Positions 1 through 8,927 are shown, counted from the first letter of the stretch. The stretch: DNA of 64,000 bases from Pseudarthrobacter sp. AL07 (GCF_029960665.1 NZ_JASBRB010000003.1:124001-188000); one strand, 5' to 3'. Numbers and translations are program-made. The notes: a model not told the origin generated them from the letters alone.

Positions 1-1
1 C

Positions 2-319
2 AGTGGTGGCGTTGAGGCGAAGTCCGATAAGGAAACCGTCCAGCTCTCGATCCACAAGGCTCTTGTGACCGCCGTCCAGCGAGCGCCGGAAGGAGCGGCC
101 GCCAAGCCGGCGCCCACGGCGACCGGTGAAGCGCAGCCCGATCCCCGTGACGTGAACCTACCCACCGGACTGCTGATGGTCACAGTTGCGGTTGACGACA
201 TCAACGCCAACAAGATCGTCTTCGCCGCCGAGTACGCTTCCATTTGGCTCAGCAGGGAACCCCTTGATGCCACCGACACCGGGCCGCGCATCATGCTGAA
301 GTCGGACCTCTACAAATGA
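2..319 (+). CDS. CpaB/RcpC-like Flp pilus assembly protein, 5' truncated by window edge
   Basis: The open frame runs in from the left edge and ends at the TGA at 317-319. About 105 C-terminal residues are visible. They contain a predicted beta-rich segment (around LPTGLLMVTVAV) and a late hydrophobic-charged stretch ending ...KSDLYK. The family call rests mainly on position: it overlaps the next gene (TadZ) by 4 nt (ATGA) at the head of a tad cluster, where CpaB, the SAF-domain periplasmic or wall component of the Flp pilus, is normally encoded. The visible part is too short to confirm a SAF domain. An internal GTG at 65 gives an apparent shorter frame, but translation is open upstream, so it is a truncated gene rather than an 84-residue protein. 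Confidence 0.6.
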   Translation, partial: SGGVEAKSDKETVQLSIHKALVTAVQRAPEGAAAKPAPTATGEAQPDPRDVNLPTGLLMVTVAVDDINANKIVFAAEYASIWLSREPLDATDTGPRIMLKSDLYK

Positions 320-1512
320 GCCGCTTCGTCCTCATCACACCCGACGTCGACTTCGACTCCCGTATCCGCGAAGCGGTGGCTGGCGGCCTACACGGCGGCG
401 TGCAAACCTTCGCCACGAGTTCGCTCCCCCCTGACCCGCACCAGCTCTTCGCGAGCCTGGACCAGGAGCAGCCGGAGGTCCTGATCCTGGGACCCGAGGT
501 TCCTTTGGACGAGGCACTACGTTTCGCTACTGTCCTGAACGTCAGCTTCCCGGAGCTCGCCGTGATTGTGGTCGCCGAACCCGAACCCGAATTCCTCCTG
601 CATGCCATGCGGGCAGGCATCACCGACATCGCCGCCCCCGATTCGGACGCCGCCCAGCTGCGTGTCCTCTTGGAGCGCGCCAGCCAGTCCTACGCCAGCC
701 GCCACCGCACCCTCGCACCCCAGCAGGTCGCTGAGAGCAACAAGGGCCTGGTCATCGGCGTCTTCTCGCCCAAGGGCGGCGTAGGCAAAACCACCATCGC
801 CACCAACATCGCCATCGGACTGGGGAAAATCGCCCCCATGAGCGTCGTCATCGTGGACCTCGACCTCCAGTTCGGTGACGTCGCTTCAGGGCTCTACCTG
901 GACCCTGAGCACACTGTCACGGACGCGGTCTCCCCCGCCGCCAGCCAGGACTCCCTGGTCCTCAAGGCCTTCCTCACGGTGCATCCAGGCAGCATCTATG
1001 CCCTTTGCGCTCCCCCCACGCCCGTCGATGCGGACGAGATCACCTCCGACCAAATCACCCGGCTGATCGAACAGCTGTCAGAGCAGTTCCAGTATGTCGT
1101 GGTGGATACCGCGCCAGGGCTGCCCGAGATTGGGCTGGCGGCCATGGAAAAGTGCACCGATGTGGTCTGGGTAAGCGGCATGGACATCCCCAGCGTGCGG
1201 GGCCTGCGTTCAGGCCTTGAGGTCCTGCGCCAGCTGGACATCGTTCCCGAGACCCGTCACGTGGTGTTGAACATGGCTGACTCCAAGAATGGCCTTACCG
1301 TCCAGGACCTCGAATCGACTATCGGGGCGCCGATTGATGTGAGCATCCCGCGCTCCAGGGCGGTGGCCCTCTCCACAAACCGCGGAATCCCGGTACTCCA
1401 GGAGCCGGTGAAGGACCCTGCGATCAAAGGGCTCAACCAACTCGTGGAGCGCTTCAATCCTGCGTGGCGGGCAAAATCCCAGCGCAAACTGCACCGAAGG
1501 GTAGTTGTCTAA
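316..1512 (+). CDS. tadZ: TadZ/CpaE-like pilus assembly ATPase
   Basis: A 398-residue protein with an N-terminal receiver-like domain (about 1-125) followed by a ParA/MinD-type ATPase domain. The deviant Walker A motif KGGVGKT is at residues 152-158 with Lys158, and a DLDLQFGD segment follows. In Tad systems TadZ/CpaE places the pilus machine at a cell site. The receiver-like part shows no obvious complete phospho-acceptor set, as is usual for this family. It overlaps the preceding gene by 4 nt, and its TAA overlaps the ATG of the next gene (TAATG), so translation is probably coupled. Confidence 0.85.
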   Translation: MSRFVLITPDVDFDSRIREAVAGGLHGGVQTFATSSLPPDPHQLFASLDQEQPEVLILGPEVPLDEALRFATVLNVSFPELAVIVVAEPEPEFLLHAMRAGITDIAAPDSDAAQLRVLLERASQSYASRHRTLAPQQVAESNKGLVIGVFSPKGGVGKTTIATNIAIGLGKIAPMSVVIVDLDLQFGDVASGLYLDPEHTVTDAVSPAASQDSLVLKAFLTVHPGSIYALCAPPTPVDADEITSDQITRLIEQLSEQFQYVVVDTAPGLPEIGLAAMEKCTDVVWVSGMDIPSVRGLRSGLEVLRQLDIVPETRHVVLNMADSKNGLTVQDLESTIGAPIDVSIPRSRAVALSTNRGIPVLQEPVKDPAIKGLNQLVERFNPAWRAKSQRKLHRRVVV

Positions 1513-3059
1513 TGAAACTTTCAGAGCGCATCACCGCCGCCCAGGCCAAGTCCCGGCCAACTGCCCAGTCTTCTTCCGTGAAGGCCTCAGCTCCTACCCT
1601 CGATATCCCGCGGCCGGAGGTACAGTCCCAGCGCGTGCAGTGGTCGGACCAGACCCCGCAAAAACGGACGACGCCGGCACCGCCTGCCGCCGTTGTCGTC
1701 CCCCCGCACACACAGCCCGAGGAGACAAAGCCAAAACCCCAGAAGCCCGTCGATGTTTTCGCGGCCCTGAAGGAACGGGCAGCGACGGCACTGTTTGAAC
1801 ACATGGGCGCCCGGTTCAACGACTCCGCCATCACGGAGCATGAGCTGAAATCCTCTGCCCGCGATGAGCTCACGCGGATCATCGACGCAGAGCAGGTGCC
1901 GCTCTCCGCTGAAGAGCGAACACGGTTAGTCCAGGACGTAGCCGATGATGTTCTTGGCTTCGGCCCGCTTCAGCGGCTGCTGGATGATCCCGCTGTTACC
2001 GAAATCATGGTCAACCGGATGGACCAGATCTACGTGGAGCGTAAAGGGCACCTCACCCTGGCGGATTCCCGGTTCAGCTCCGAGGAGCACCTGCGCAAGG
2101 TCATCGAACGCATCGTGTCCAAGGTGGGCCGGCGCATTGATGAGTCCTCTCCCCTGGTGGATGCCCGGCTGGAAGACGGCTCCCGTGTCAATGCGGTGAT
2201 CCCTCCCCTGGCGGTTGGCGGCTCATCGTTAACCATCCGTAAGTTCAGCAAGGTACCCCTCACCGTCCGCAACCTCATCGATTTCGGCACACTCACTCCC
2301 GAGATGGCAGAACTGCTGAACGCGTGCGTCAAAGCCAAGCTCAACATCATCGTGTCCGGCGGAACGGGCACCGGCAAAACAACGCTCCTGAACGTGCTGT
2401 CCTCATTCCTCCCGGCAAACGAGAGGATTGTGACAATCGAGGACGCCGTGGAACTCCAGATCCAGCAGGACCATGTGGTCCGGTTGGAAAGCCGCCCGCC
2501 CAATACTGAGGGTAAAGGCGAAGTGACCATCCGCGAGCTCCTCCGGAACTCCCTGCGTATGCGCCCTGACCGCATTGTGGTGGGCGAGGTCCGTGGCGGC
2601 GAATCCCTGGACATGCTGCAGGCGATGAACACTGGCCACGACGGATCACTTTCCACTGTGCACTCCAACTCGCCCCGCGACGCCGTCGCACGCCTAGAGA
2701 CTCTTGTCCTCATGGCGGGCATGGATCTGCCGCTGCGCGCCATCCGCGAGCAGATCGCTTCCGCCGTGAACCTCATTGTCCAGATCTCGCGCTTGCGCGA
2801 TGGCTCGCGCCGCATCACTCACGTGACTGAGGTGCAGGGCATGGAAGGGGACATTGTGACCCTTCAGGATGCGTTTGTGTTCGACTATTCCGCCGGTGTT
2901 GACCAGCACGGGCGCTTCCTGGGCAAGCCCGTGGCAACTGGCATTCGGCCGCGCTTTATCGACCGTTTTGAGGACCTCGGAATCCACGTGTCGCCGTCGG
3001 TGTTCGCCACTCCGACGGGCCCGGCTGGCGCGAACCCAGCCGGCAACGGAAAGGCTTAG
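1512..3059 (+). CDS. tadA: TadA/CpaF secretion ATPase
   Basis: A 515-residue hexameric type II/IV secretion ATPase that would power pilus assembly at the inner membrane. After a variable Pro/Ala-rich N-terminus (about 1-95) come the CpaF N-terminal domain and the RecA-like ATPase. The Walker A motif GGTGTGKTT has Lys289. A Walker B-like RIVVGEVRG and a conserved HSNSPRDA follow. The ATG at 1512 was preferred to an in-frame start at 1464 because it overlaps the TadZ stop in TAATG and avoids a 48-nt overlap. The C-terminal tail after about residue 490 is low complexity. It lies 6 nt upstream of tadB. Confidence 0.93.
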   Translation: MKLSERITAAQAKSRPTAQSSSVKASAPTLDIPRPEVQSQRVQWSDQTPQKRTTPAPPAAVVVPPHTQPEETKPKPQKPVDVFAALKERAATALFEHMGARFNDSAITEHELKSSARDELTRIIDAEQVPLSAEERTRLVQDVADDVLGFGPLQRLLDDPAVTEIMVNRMDQIYVERKGHLTLADSRFSSEEHLRKVIERIVSKVGRRIDESSPLVDARLEDGSRVNAVIPPLAVGGSSLTIRKFSKVPLTVRNLIDFGTLTPEMAELLNACVKAKLNIIVSGGTGTGKTTLLNVLSSFLPANERIVTIEDAVELQIQQDHVVRLESRPPNTEGKGEVTIRELLRNSLRMRPDRIVVGEVRGGESLDMLQAMNTGHDGSLSTVHSNSPRDAVARLETLVLMAGMDLPLRAIREQIASAVNLIVQISRLRDGSRRITHVTEVQGMEGDIVTLQDAFVFDYSAGVDQHGRFLGKPVATGIRPRFIDRFEDLGIHVSPSVFATPTGPAGANPAGNGKA

Positions 3060-3065
3060 GACCGC

Positions 3066-3998
3066 ATGTTGATCATCATTGGAGCAGCCCTCCTTTTCCT
3101 CGCCCCCATCATGGTGGGTGTGGCGCTGGTGCTGCCGCATACCCCCGAGATCGCCGTAGACAGGCGCCGGCCCTTTCAGGCGGATCCGCCGTCGAACCTT
3201 ACCCGGCTAGCTGACGCGACGGTGGGAGGCCTGGGCCGGTTCCTTGGAAGCAGGAACGTCCGGCTCTACAACCGCGAGGCTCTGGAAAATGCAGGGCTCC
3301 GGCTGAGCCAGACTGAGTACATGGTGCTGGTCATTGCCGGTGCCATTGTGGGAGCACTCGTGGGAATGGTGATCGGCCTACCAGTCATCTCCGTCCTGCT
3401 GGTTATCCTGGCGCCGTTCGCAGGGCACCTTGTACTTGGATTCCTGGCCGGGAAACGGCGGGCTAAGTTTGACACCCAGCTTGGTGACACCCTGCAACTG
3501 CTTTCCGGCGGGCTTCGCGCAGGACACAGCATACTGCGCGCCATCGACGCCGCGGCGACCGAGTCACAAAGCCCAACGTCAGAAGAGATGCGCCGCGTCG
3601 TCACCGAGACCAGTCTGGGCCGCGATCTGCTGGCGTCCCTCACTGACACTTCCGAACGCATGCGAAACGAGGATTTCGTGTGGATCGCGCAGGCCATCCA
3701 GATCAACCGCGAGGTAGGCGGCAACCTGGCGGAGGTCCTGGATCAGGTGAACGAAACCATCCGCGAGCGCAGCGAGATTAAGGGGCACATCAAGTCGCTC
3801 GCCGCCGAAGGGAAGTTCTCGGCCTACATTCTCATTGCGATGCCCTTCGGCATTGTGCTGATGCTCATGACAGTCAACCCGGGCTACATGAATTCGATGT
3901 TCACGCACCCGCTCGGCTGGGCCATGATCGGTGCGTCCGTAGTGCTCATGACGATCGGCAGCCTGTGGATGCGCAAGATCATTGATCTGAAGTTCTGA
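3066..3998 (+). CDS. tadB: TadB-like pilus platform membrane protein (type II secretion F domain)
   Basis: 310 residues. There is an N-terminal transmembrane segment, a central pair of hydrophobic helices (about 85-130), a cytoplasmic T2SSF domain with the typical L..LSGGLRAGHS motif near residues 145-155, and two C-terminal transmembrane helices. With TadC it should form the inner-membrane platform that the TadA ATPase acts on. It starts 6 nt after tadA and ends 7 nt before tadC, consistent with a single operon. Confidence 0.88.
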   Translation: MLIIIGAALLFLAPIMVGVALVLPHTPEIAVDRRRPFQADPPSNLTRLADATVGGLGRFLGSRNVRLYNREALENAGLRLSQTEYMVLVIAGAIVGALVGMVIGLPVISVLLVILAPFAGHLVLGFLAGKRRAKFDTQLGDTLQLLSGGLRAGHSILRAIDAAATESQSPTSEEMRRVVTETSLGRDLLASLTDTSERMRNEDFVWIAQAIQINREVGGNLAEVLDQVNETIRERSEIKGHIKSLAAEGKFSAYILIAMPFGIVLMLMTVNPGYMNSMFTHPLGWAMIGASVVLMTIGSLWMRKIIDLKF

Positions 3999-4005
3999 GG
4001 CAACG

Positions 4006-4890
4006 ATGAGCCCGCTGATTCTTTCCTCGCTCCTGCTGGTTTCCGTACCCATCGGTTACCTGACCTGGTCCATCCTCTCCGTTGACAGGAAGGCTCGGAC
4101 CGCCACCGTAGCCATCCTTACCCGAGGCCACCGAGCTCCTGAGACGGTCGAGAAGAAGGATGCCGGCATTGTGGCCGGGATCGGTTATCGCCTGACTCCC
4201 CCTGCCTATGTCCGCAAGCTCGACCGCCTACTGTCACTTGCCGGCAGGCCGGTATCGATGCCACTGGAAAAGGTCCTCGGCGCCAAGATCGCCCTCGGCG
4301 TAGCGGGCGCATCCCTAGGCCTCTACCTGAGCGCCGTCGGCACCACGCCCGTCATGAAGCTCGCCGGGATCTTCCTGCTGTTCCTCGGCTACTTCATCCC
4401 GGACCTGATGCTGTACAGCAAAGGCCTGGAGCGGCAGAAGGCCATGCAGCTGGAACTGGCCAACACCCTGGACCAGATGCTGATCTCTGTGGAGGCGGGC
4501 CTTGGCTTCGAAGGGGCGATGGCCCGGGCCGGCGAAAACGGCAAGGGCCCGCTGGCCGAAGAGCTGGTCCGCACGCTGCAGGACATGCAGGTGGGCCGCA
4601 GCCGCCGTGAGTCCTACCAGGCGCTCGCGGAGCGGACCAGCATCCCGGAACTGCGAAGCTTCGTCCAGGCGGTGGTGCAGGCCGATACGTACGGCATCGC
4701 CATCAGCCGGGTGCTGCGGATCCAGGCCAAGGTCATGCGCGTCAAACGCCGTCAGCGCGCCGAGGAAAAGGCCATGAAACTCCCCGTGATGATCCTTTTC
4801 CCTCTGCTCTTCTTTATCTTTCCCGTGCTCTTCATTGCAATTCTCGGTCCTGCTGTTATCAACACGGTTGTCACGTTCAGCGGCCAGTAA
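4006..4890 (+). CDS. tadC: TadC-like pilus platform membrane protein
   Basis: 294 residues with the same T2SSF architecture as TadB: an N-terminal membrane anchor, two helices at about 85-135, the cytoplasmic domain with LISVEAGLGFEGAM, and C-terminal hydrophobic helices (LPVMILFPLLFFIFP...). TadB and TadC usually occur as a tandem pair and form a hetero-oligomeric platform. It is the last recognisable tad gene here. No prepilin or prepilin peptidase is in the window, so the pilin genes must lie elsewhere or upstream. Confidence 0.87.
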   Translation: MSPLILSSLLLVSVPIGYLTWSILSVDRKARTATVAILTRGHRAPETVEKKDAGIVAGIGYRLTPPAYVRKLDRLLSLAGRPVSMPLEKVLGAKIALGVAGASLGLYLSAVGTTPVMKLAGIFLLFLGYFIPDLMLYSKGLERQKAMQLELANTLDQMLISVEAGLGFEGAMARAGENGKGPLAEELVRTLQDMQVGRSRRESYQALAERTSIPELRSFVQAVVQADTYGIAISRVLRIQAKVMRVKRRQRAEEKAMKLPVMILFPLLFFIFPVLFIAILGPAVINTVVTFSGQ

Positions 4891-4987
4891 TTCAGCTGCG
4901 ACACCCCGTTCCTCAAGCACCCGCAAGGTTTCCACAGGATCGGCTTAAGTCAGGCCCCATCGAGAAATCAGGAAGTAGCCTTGAAAC

Positions 4988-5452
4988 ATGTACATTTCAG
5001 ATCCGGGCCCCACCAGCAAGGGTGTCCCGCCGGACGCCACGCTGGCCGGTCCCGGGTCTGCCACCGGCCTTGCGGTGACTCACGAAACACCCGAGACCTT
5101 GCCTCTCGTTGACACAGGCGTCCTCGCCGAACTGGAGGAAGAGCTGGACGGATCGGAGCTTGCGCTCCGCTTCGCACGCGATTACGCGGCGATGTGGGAC
5201 CAACGGTGTGCAAAACTGGCAGCGGCCGTGCAGAACCAGGACATGGACGCCGCACTGGACGCGGTCATCAGTCTGAAGATCACTTCAGCCATGGTGGGCG
5301 GACTGCGGCTGGCACGCCTCGCCGAACTCCTGGAAGGTGTTATCCGCCAAGGCAACTTTGGCCAGGGAGAGATCATCATGAAGCGCGTTGCCGAAGACGG
5401 CAACCAGACGGTTTCAGAACTCCAGTCCAGCTACATCCTCAAGAACGATTAG
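4988..5452 (+). CDS. Hpt-like protein without the phospho-acceptor histidine
   Basis: A 154-residue soluble protein. Residues 1-35 are Pro/Gly-rich and probably disordered. The rest is alpha-helical and resembles an Hpt four-helix bundle (ALRFARDYAAMWDQR..., then a helix with SLKITSAMVGGLRL). In true Hpt domains the corresponding motif is H-x-L-K-G; here it reads I-S-L-K-I, so both the histidine and the glycine are replaced. Phosphotransfer is therefore unlikely, and a binding or inhibitory role is an inference. It sits between tadC and a divergent two-component pair. Confidence 0.55.
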   Translation: MYISDPGPTSKGVPPDATLAGPGSATGLAVTHETPETLPLVDTGVLAELEEELDGSELALRFARDYAAMWDQRCAKLAAAVQNQDMDAALDAVISLKITSAMVGGLRLARLAELLEGVIRQGNFGQGEIIMKRVAEDGNQTVSELQSSYILKND

Positions 5453-5472
5453 TGGCCCGCCGCCAACATCCA

Positions 5473-6261
5473 TTAAATCTGCTGGTCGGCCCGCTTCGGC
5501 GCCAACCGGTACCCCACTCCGCGGACAGTCTGTAGCCACCGTGGAGACTGTGGGTCTTCCTGCAGCTTGCGGCGAAGGTTTCCGATGTGGACCTCCACAG
5601 CCCGCTCGTCGGCGTCACTGATATAGGCATCTGCTTCGTAGAGGTCCCCTCGGACAGCACGTACCAGGTGGGATCTGGTACAAACCGCACCCGATCCCTT
5701 CAACAGCGTGTGGAGCAGGTCAAACTCACTGCGGGTGAGACCCAGGTTTTCGCCGTCCATATGGACTGTGCGGGTCCGAGGATTCAATGCGAGTCCGTTG
5801 TGGCGTAACACACCGGTCTCAGCCAGCTGCGCTGGTTCAGCCGGCGGTGCCGGCCACGCGGCAGGCGCTGGCTGTTCGAGACCGATGTCAGGCCGGGGTC
5901 TACGCAGCATCGCAGCAACCCTTGCGCGGAGCTCACGCGGCCGGAAAGGCTTGGCAATGTAATCATCTGCCCCGGCGTTCAACGCGGACAGCAGGTCCGG
6001 CTCGTCTGTCCGGCCTGTCAGCATCACCACGTAGGCGTTACTGAAACCGCGGATCCGCCTCAGCACCTCGAGCCCGTCGATGTCCGGAAGGCCGATATCA
6101 AGCGTCACCACATTGGCCTGCCGGTGGCGCACTACTTCAACGCCTTCCCTTCCGTCCGCAGCGGTGTGGACCTCGAAACCCGCCTGGGACAGGACACCTT
6201 CGAGAAGGTTTCTCACATCCACGTCGTCTTCGATTACTACTGCTACCCCAAGATCATCCAT
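5473..6261 (-). CDS. OmpR/PhoB-family response regulator
   Basis: 262 residues. The N-terminal receiver domain has acidic residues at positions 11-13 (IEDD), the phospho-acceptor Asp55 in TLDIGLPD, a conserved Thr near LTGR, and Lys in IAKPF. A Pro/Ala-rich linker (about 125-150) leads to a C-terminal winged-helix DNA-binding domain ending in VRGVGYRLAP, the trans_reg_C signature. It is divergent from the histidine kinase at 6523, with which it probably forms a pair. It converges on the Hpt-like gene with only 20 nt between stops. Confidence 0.9.
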   Translation of the reverse strand: MDDLGVAVVIEDDVDVRNLLEGVLSQAGFEVHTAADGREGVEVVRHRQANVVTLDIGLPDIDGLEVLRRIRGFSNAYVVMLTGRTDEPDLLSALNAGADDYIAKPFRPRELRARVAAMLRRPRPDIGLEQPAPAAWPAPPAEPAQLAETGVLRHNGLALNPRTRTVHMDGENLGLTRSEFDLLHTLLKGSGAVCTRSHLVRAVRGDLYEADAYISDADERAVEVHIGNLRRKLQEDPQSPRWLQTVRGVGYRLAPKRADQQI

Positions 6262-6522
6262 TACTGTCCCCGTTGCCAGGTGGAAGAGAGCTCATTAGCC
6301 CAGCGCCAATTTTCTCTTCCACTCCAACTCTCTCTACGGTACAAGTATGAACGGCGGATGACACTCCTCTTCACGTTTCATTCTGAAAAGTCAATTATCA
6401 TGACAGCACATACGCATTAGGATTCAGAGGGTGTAGTGCTTCACCTGATGAGCATTTGGGCGCGTGAATTGGTTGGGGACGGAATTGGAATTGGGGGCCG
6501 TCAAGAAAGTTGGAGATCCCGT

Positions 6523-8193
6523 ATGGCTGTACGTCCATCACCTCGGGGAGTGGCCCTAAAGTTCAAGAACCTGGGCCCCCGCACCCAAGTGGCCTTGTGC
6601 CAGCTTCCGCTATCCCTGATTGTTACCGTCCTTGGCGTGATGACACCCTTCGGCTGGCCATCGCTGCTGTCCAGCCCCCTCTACCTGGCCGGACTGGCAC
6701 TGCACGCCGCCCTCTTCCTGGCATGTTTCCTGACTCCCTGGGAGCGCCTGCGCCAAAGCGCCTACCTAATCATTCCGGTGCTGGACCTTCTCGCCGTAGG
6801 ACTGCTGCGCAACGGCGCCGCGCCGCTCCTGCCGGGACTGGCAATCCTGGTGGTGTTTCCGGTGATCTGGCTGGCCGCTTCCGGGATGCTGGTCCGGACC
6901 AGCGTTGTACTGAGCGCTGTGGGTCCGCTCCTGATCATGGTTCCATCAACAGCCCCGAAGTTGCCCAACCTCACGGCTGCGGACGTCACGGTCCTCGTTC
7001 TTTTCCCGCTGGTGATGCTTGCTGTTTCTCTCGCAATCCGCTTCGCCAGCGTCAATATGCGCGTCCAGCACCGCGAGCTACAAGCCATGGGCCAGGAGCT
7101 GCGGGAGCTTCTCGCCGCGAGCCGGGAACGCGAGAAGCTCCTGGTGACCATCCTGGATGCCACCGACGTCGGCATTATTGCCGTCGATTCGATCGGTAAC
7201 CAACTGCTGGCCAACAACATGATGAGGCGTTGGCAGCAGACCGCCACACCCGCCGGCGTCGTGCCTGCCGACCATAGCCAACAGCGGGTCTTCGCCCAAG
7301 ACAAAGTGACTCCCCTCCCGCCGGACAAGCGTCCCCTCCGGCGCGCCATCGAGGGTGAATCATTTGCGGACTATCTTGTCTGGATCGGCGATGCCCCGCA
7401 GCAGCGCGCGGTGTCCACCGCCGCCAGGCCGTTAATGGACGACGCCGGCCGCCTCACCGGAGCGGTGGTGGTCTACAACGACGTCACGGGGCTGGTCGAA
7501 GCCATGGCCGCGAACGAGGAACTGGTCGCGAATGTCTCCCACGAGTTCAGGTCCCCACTCAATTCCATCCTGGGCAACATTGACCTCGTACTCGAGGACA
7601 GCGACGGAATGCCTGCCCTCACGGTCCGCCGCCTCGGCGTGGTACAGCGCAACTCCGAACGGCTGCTTGCCCTGGTCTCGGATCTGACGCTCGAGGCCTC
7701 CGCGGCGCTGAACGTCCACCCGAAGCGCACCGACATTTCCGGCCTGGTGGAGACCAGCATCGGCTCGGCGCAGGCGCAGGCGGAGCGAGCAGATGTGGCG
7801 CTGGTGGCCGACGTGCCCTCCCCGCTCTGGGCCTACGCCGACCCGCTCCGGATCGGCCAGGCACTGGACAATCTCGTGTCGAACGCCATCAAGTACTCCC
7901 CCGACGGCGGCACCGTGACCATCAGCGCGGCCGGCACCGAAGACTGGGTCAAGCTGGTTATTCAGGACACCGGGATGGGCATGGCACCGGAGGACGCGGC
8001 CAAGGTCTTCAGCCGGTTCTTCCGCGCCGAGTCTGCCCGAGACGCAGCCATCCCCGGAGCCGGGCTGGGCCTTGCCATCACCAAGACCATCTTGGAACGC
8101 CACGGCGGGAAAATCTCCTGTGACAGCAAACCAGGAATGGGCAGCACGTTTACTCTCACATTGCCGGCGGAGGGCTATTCCCCATCCTTTTAG
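6523..8193 (+). CDS. Membrane PAS-domain sensor histidine kinase
   Basis: 556 residues from the ATG at 6523, chosen because GGAG lies about 8 nt upstream; an in-frame GTG at 6436 would add 29 residues without a better ribosome site. About six hydrophobic segments occupy residues 20-180. A short coiled coil (QHRELQAMGQELREL...) then leads to a PAS-like sensor, a HisKA domain with His340 in NVSHEFRSPL, and a HATPase domain with N (DNLVSNAIKYS), G1 (DTGMGM) and G2 (GAGLGLAI) boxes. It is divergently paired with the OmpR-type regulator. The signal is not evident. Confidence 0.88.
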   Translation: MAVRPSPRGVALKFKNLGPRTQVALCQLPLSLIVTVLGVMTPFGWPSLLSSPLYLAGLALHAALFLACFLTPWERLRQSAYLIIPVLDLLAVGLLRNGAAPLLPGLAILVVFPVIWLAASGMLVRTSVVLSAVGPLLIMVPSTAPKLPNLTAADVTVLVLFPLVMLAVSLAIRFASVNMRVQHRELQAMGQELRELLAASREREKLLVTILDATDVGIIAVDSIGNQLLANNMMRRWQQTATPAGVVPADHSQQRVFAQDKVTPLPPDKRPLRRAIEGESFADYLVWIGDAPQQRAVSTAARPLMDDAGRLTGAVVVYNDVTGLVEAMAANEELVANVSHEFRSPLNSILGNIDLVLEDSDGMPALTVRRLGVVQRNSERLLALVSDLTLEASAALNVHPKRTDISGLVETSIGSAQAQAERADVALVADVPSPLWAYADPLRIGQALDNLVSNAIKYSPDGGTVTISAAGTEDWVKLVIQDTGMGMAPEDAAKVFSRFFRAESARDAAIPGAGLGLAITKTILERHGGKISCDSKPGMGSTFTLTLPAEGYSPSF

Positions 8194-8305
8194 CGCAGGT
8201 TTTCGCTTCAGTCGCAGGTTTACCGCGATATCTCCACCGAATGGAGAGAGGTGGCCAAGGCTTCCCGCAGGACCATCCAAACTTTCGAATTTGAGCTTTT
8301 TCCCT

Positions 8306-8314
8306 TGCTACCTT
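8306..8314 (+). promoter_or_regulatory. Candidate extended -10 promoter for the riboswitch leader
   Basis: The sequence TGCTACCTT fits an extended -10 (TGnTAnnnT), lies in an AT-rich pocket and is about 30 nt upstream of the first leader segment that can pair with the ribosome site. No good -35 is seen at 17 nt. Similar TGCTAnnnT motifs precede rplN and rpsL in this window. Confidence 0.4.
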
Positions 8315-8367
8315 CGTTTTATCGGTGCAAGACAAACCGCAAAGTTCTTCTTCAAATCGGTTCACTG

Positions 8368-8436
8368 ATAAAGGCAAACCCGGTGCAAACCTGGGACGCA
8401 AAGCCACGGGGCCACTCAGGGTCAGCCGGGCCACCC
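8368..8436 (+). promoter_or_regulatory. Cyclic di-GMP-I (GEMM-I) riboswitch aptamer
   Basis: The block carries the hallmark core GGCAAACC ... GGGACGCAAAGCC. Between the conserved parts, CCCGGT-GCAA-ACC(T)GGG forms a hairpin with a GCAA (GNRA) tetraloop and one bulged T. The 3' half, with CCACGGGGCC ... AGCCGGGCCACC, is the expected second helix with the tetraloop receptor. This matches the Vc2-type architecture of the family known to bind cyclic di-GMP. It ends about 25 nt before the ATG of a small secreted protein. No U-tailed terminator lies between the aptamer and the gene, so control is more likely at translation initiation; that part is inference. Confidence 0.88.
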
Positions 8437-8459
8437 TAAACTGAAAGAGAAACATCATC

Positions 8460-8882
8460 ATGCGCAAATCCGCAAAGATCATCACCGCCCTGTCCGTCGC
8501 CGGCCTCGCTGTTGCCGCCGGCTCCGCTTTCACCGGCACGGGTGTCACCACGTCCGGCACCGCAGCTTCTGCCCAGTTCGTCGGCGGTACTGTCAGCCAG
8601 GCCGTTTCGGGCGCAACCCTGACGACCGTGGGCTACGGCTTCTTTGATACCACCACCAAGAACCAGGTAAACACCATCACTCTGACCTTTGCCGCGGACG
8701 CAGCAGGCAAGGCCGTGGCGGCAGCACCGTCGGGCGGTACGGGTGGCACCTTCAGCTGTGGAGTCATCGGAGCCACGACGGCCAACGTATCCGACTGCAC
8801 CTTCGTCGAGGACCCGGCAACGACTGGAGTTACCGAGACCGGTTACACGGGGCTCTCCAGCCTCGCAGTCACCGTCAGCTAG
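8460..8882 (+). CDS. Small secreted protein, putative SipW-type substrate (matrix or fibre candidate)
   Basis: 140 residues: a short basic N-terminus (MRKSAK), a hydrophobic signal segment (about 7-25), then a Gly/Thr/Ser/Ala/Val-rich, probably all-beta mature part. Two cysteines (FSCG and SDCT) could form a disulfide. No enzymatic motif is seen. The gene lies directly under a c-di-GMP-I riboswitch and just upstream of a SipW-like peptidase, the arrangement expected for a matrix protein released by a dedicated peptidase (compare TasA/CalY with SipW in Bacillus). Sequence similarity to TasA itself is not evident, so the function is inferred from context. Confidence 0.65.
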   Translation: MRKSAKIITALSVAGLAVAAGSAFTGTGVTTSGTAASAQFVGGTVSQAVSGATLTTVGYGFFDTTTKNQVNTITLTFAADAAGKAVAAAPSGGTGGTFSCGVIGATTANVSDCTFVEDPATTGVTETGYTGLSSLAVTVS

Positions 8883-8893
8883 TAGCACCACCG

Positions 8894-8927
8894 GGAACGG
8901 CCCGTCAGCTTGATGACGGGCCGTTCC
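8894..8927 (+). terminator. Intercistronic hairpin (14-bp perfect stem)
   Basis: The arms 8894-8907 and 8914-8927 are perfectly complementary over 14 bp, with a 6-nt loop and a weak T/C tail (TTCACCTCT). It lies 11 nt after the stop of the small secreted protein and before the peptidase gene. It may be a partial terminator or a 3' stabiliser giving more of the first product than of the second. Confidence 0.7.
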
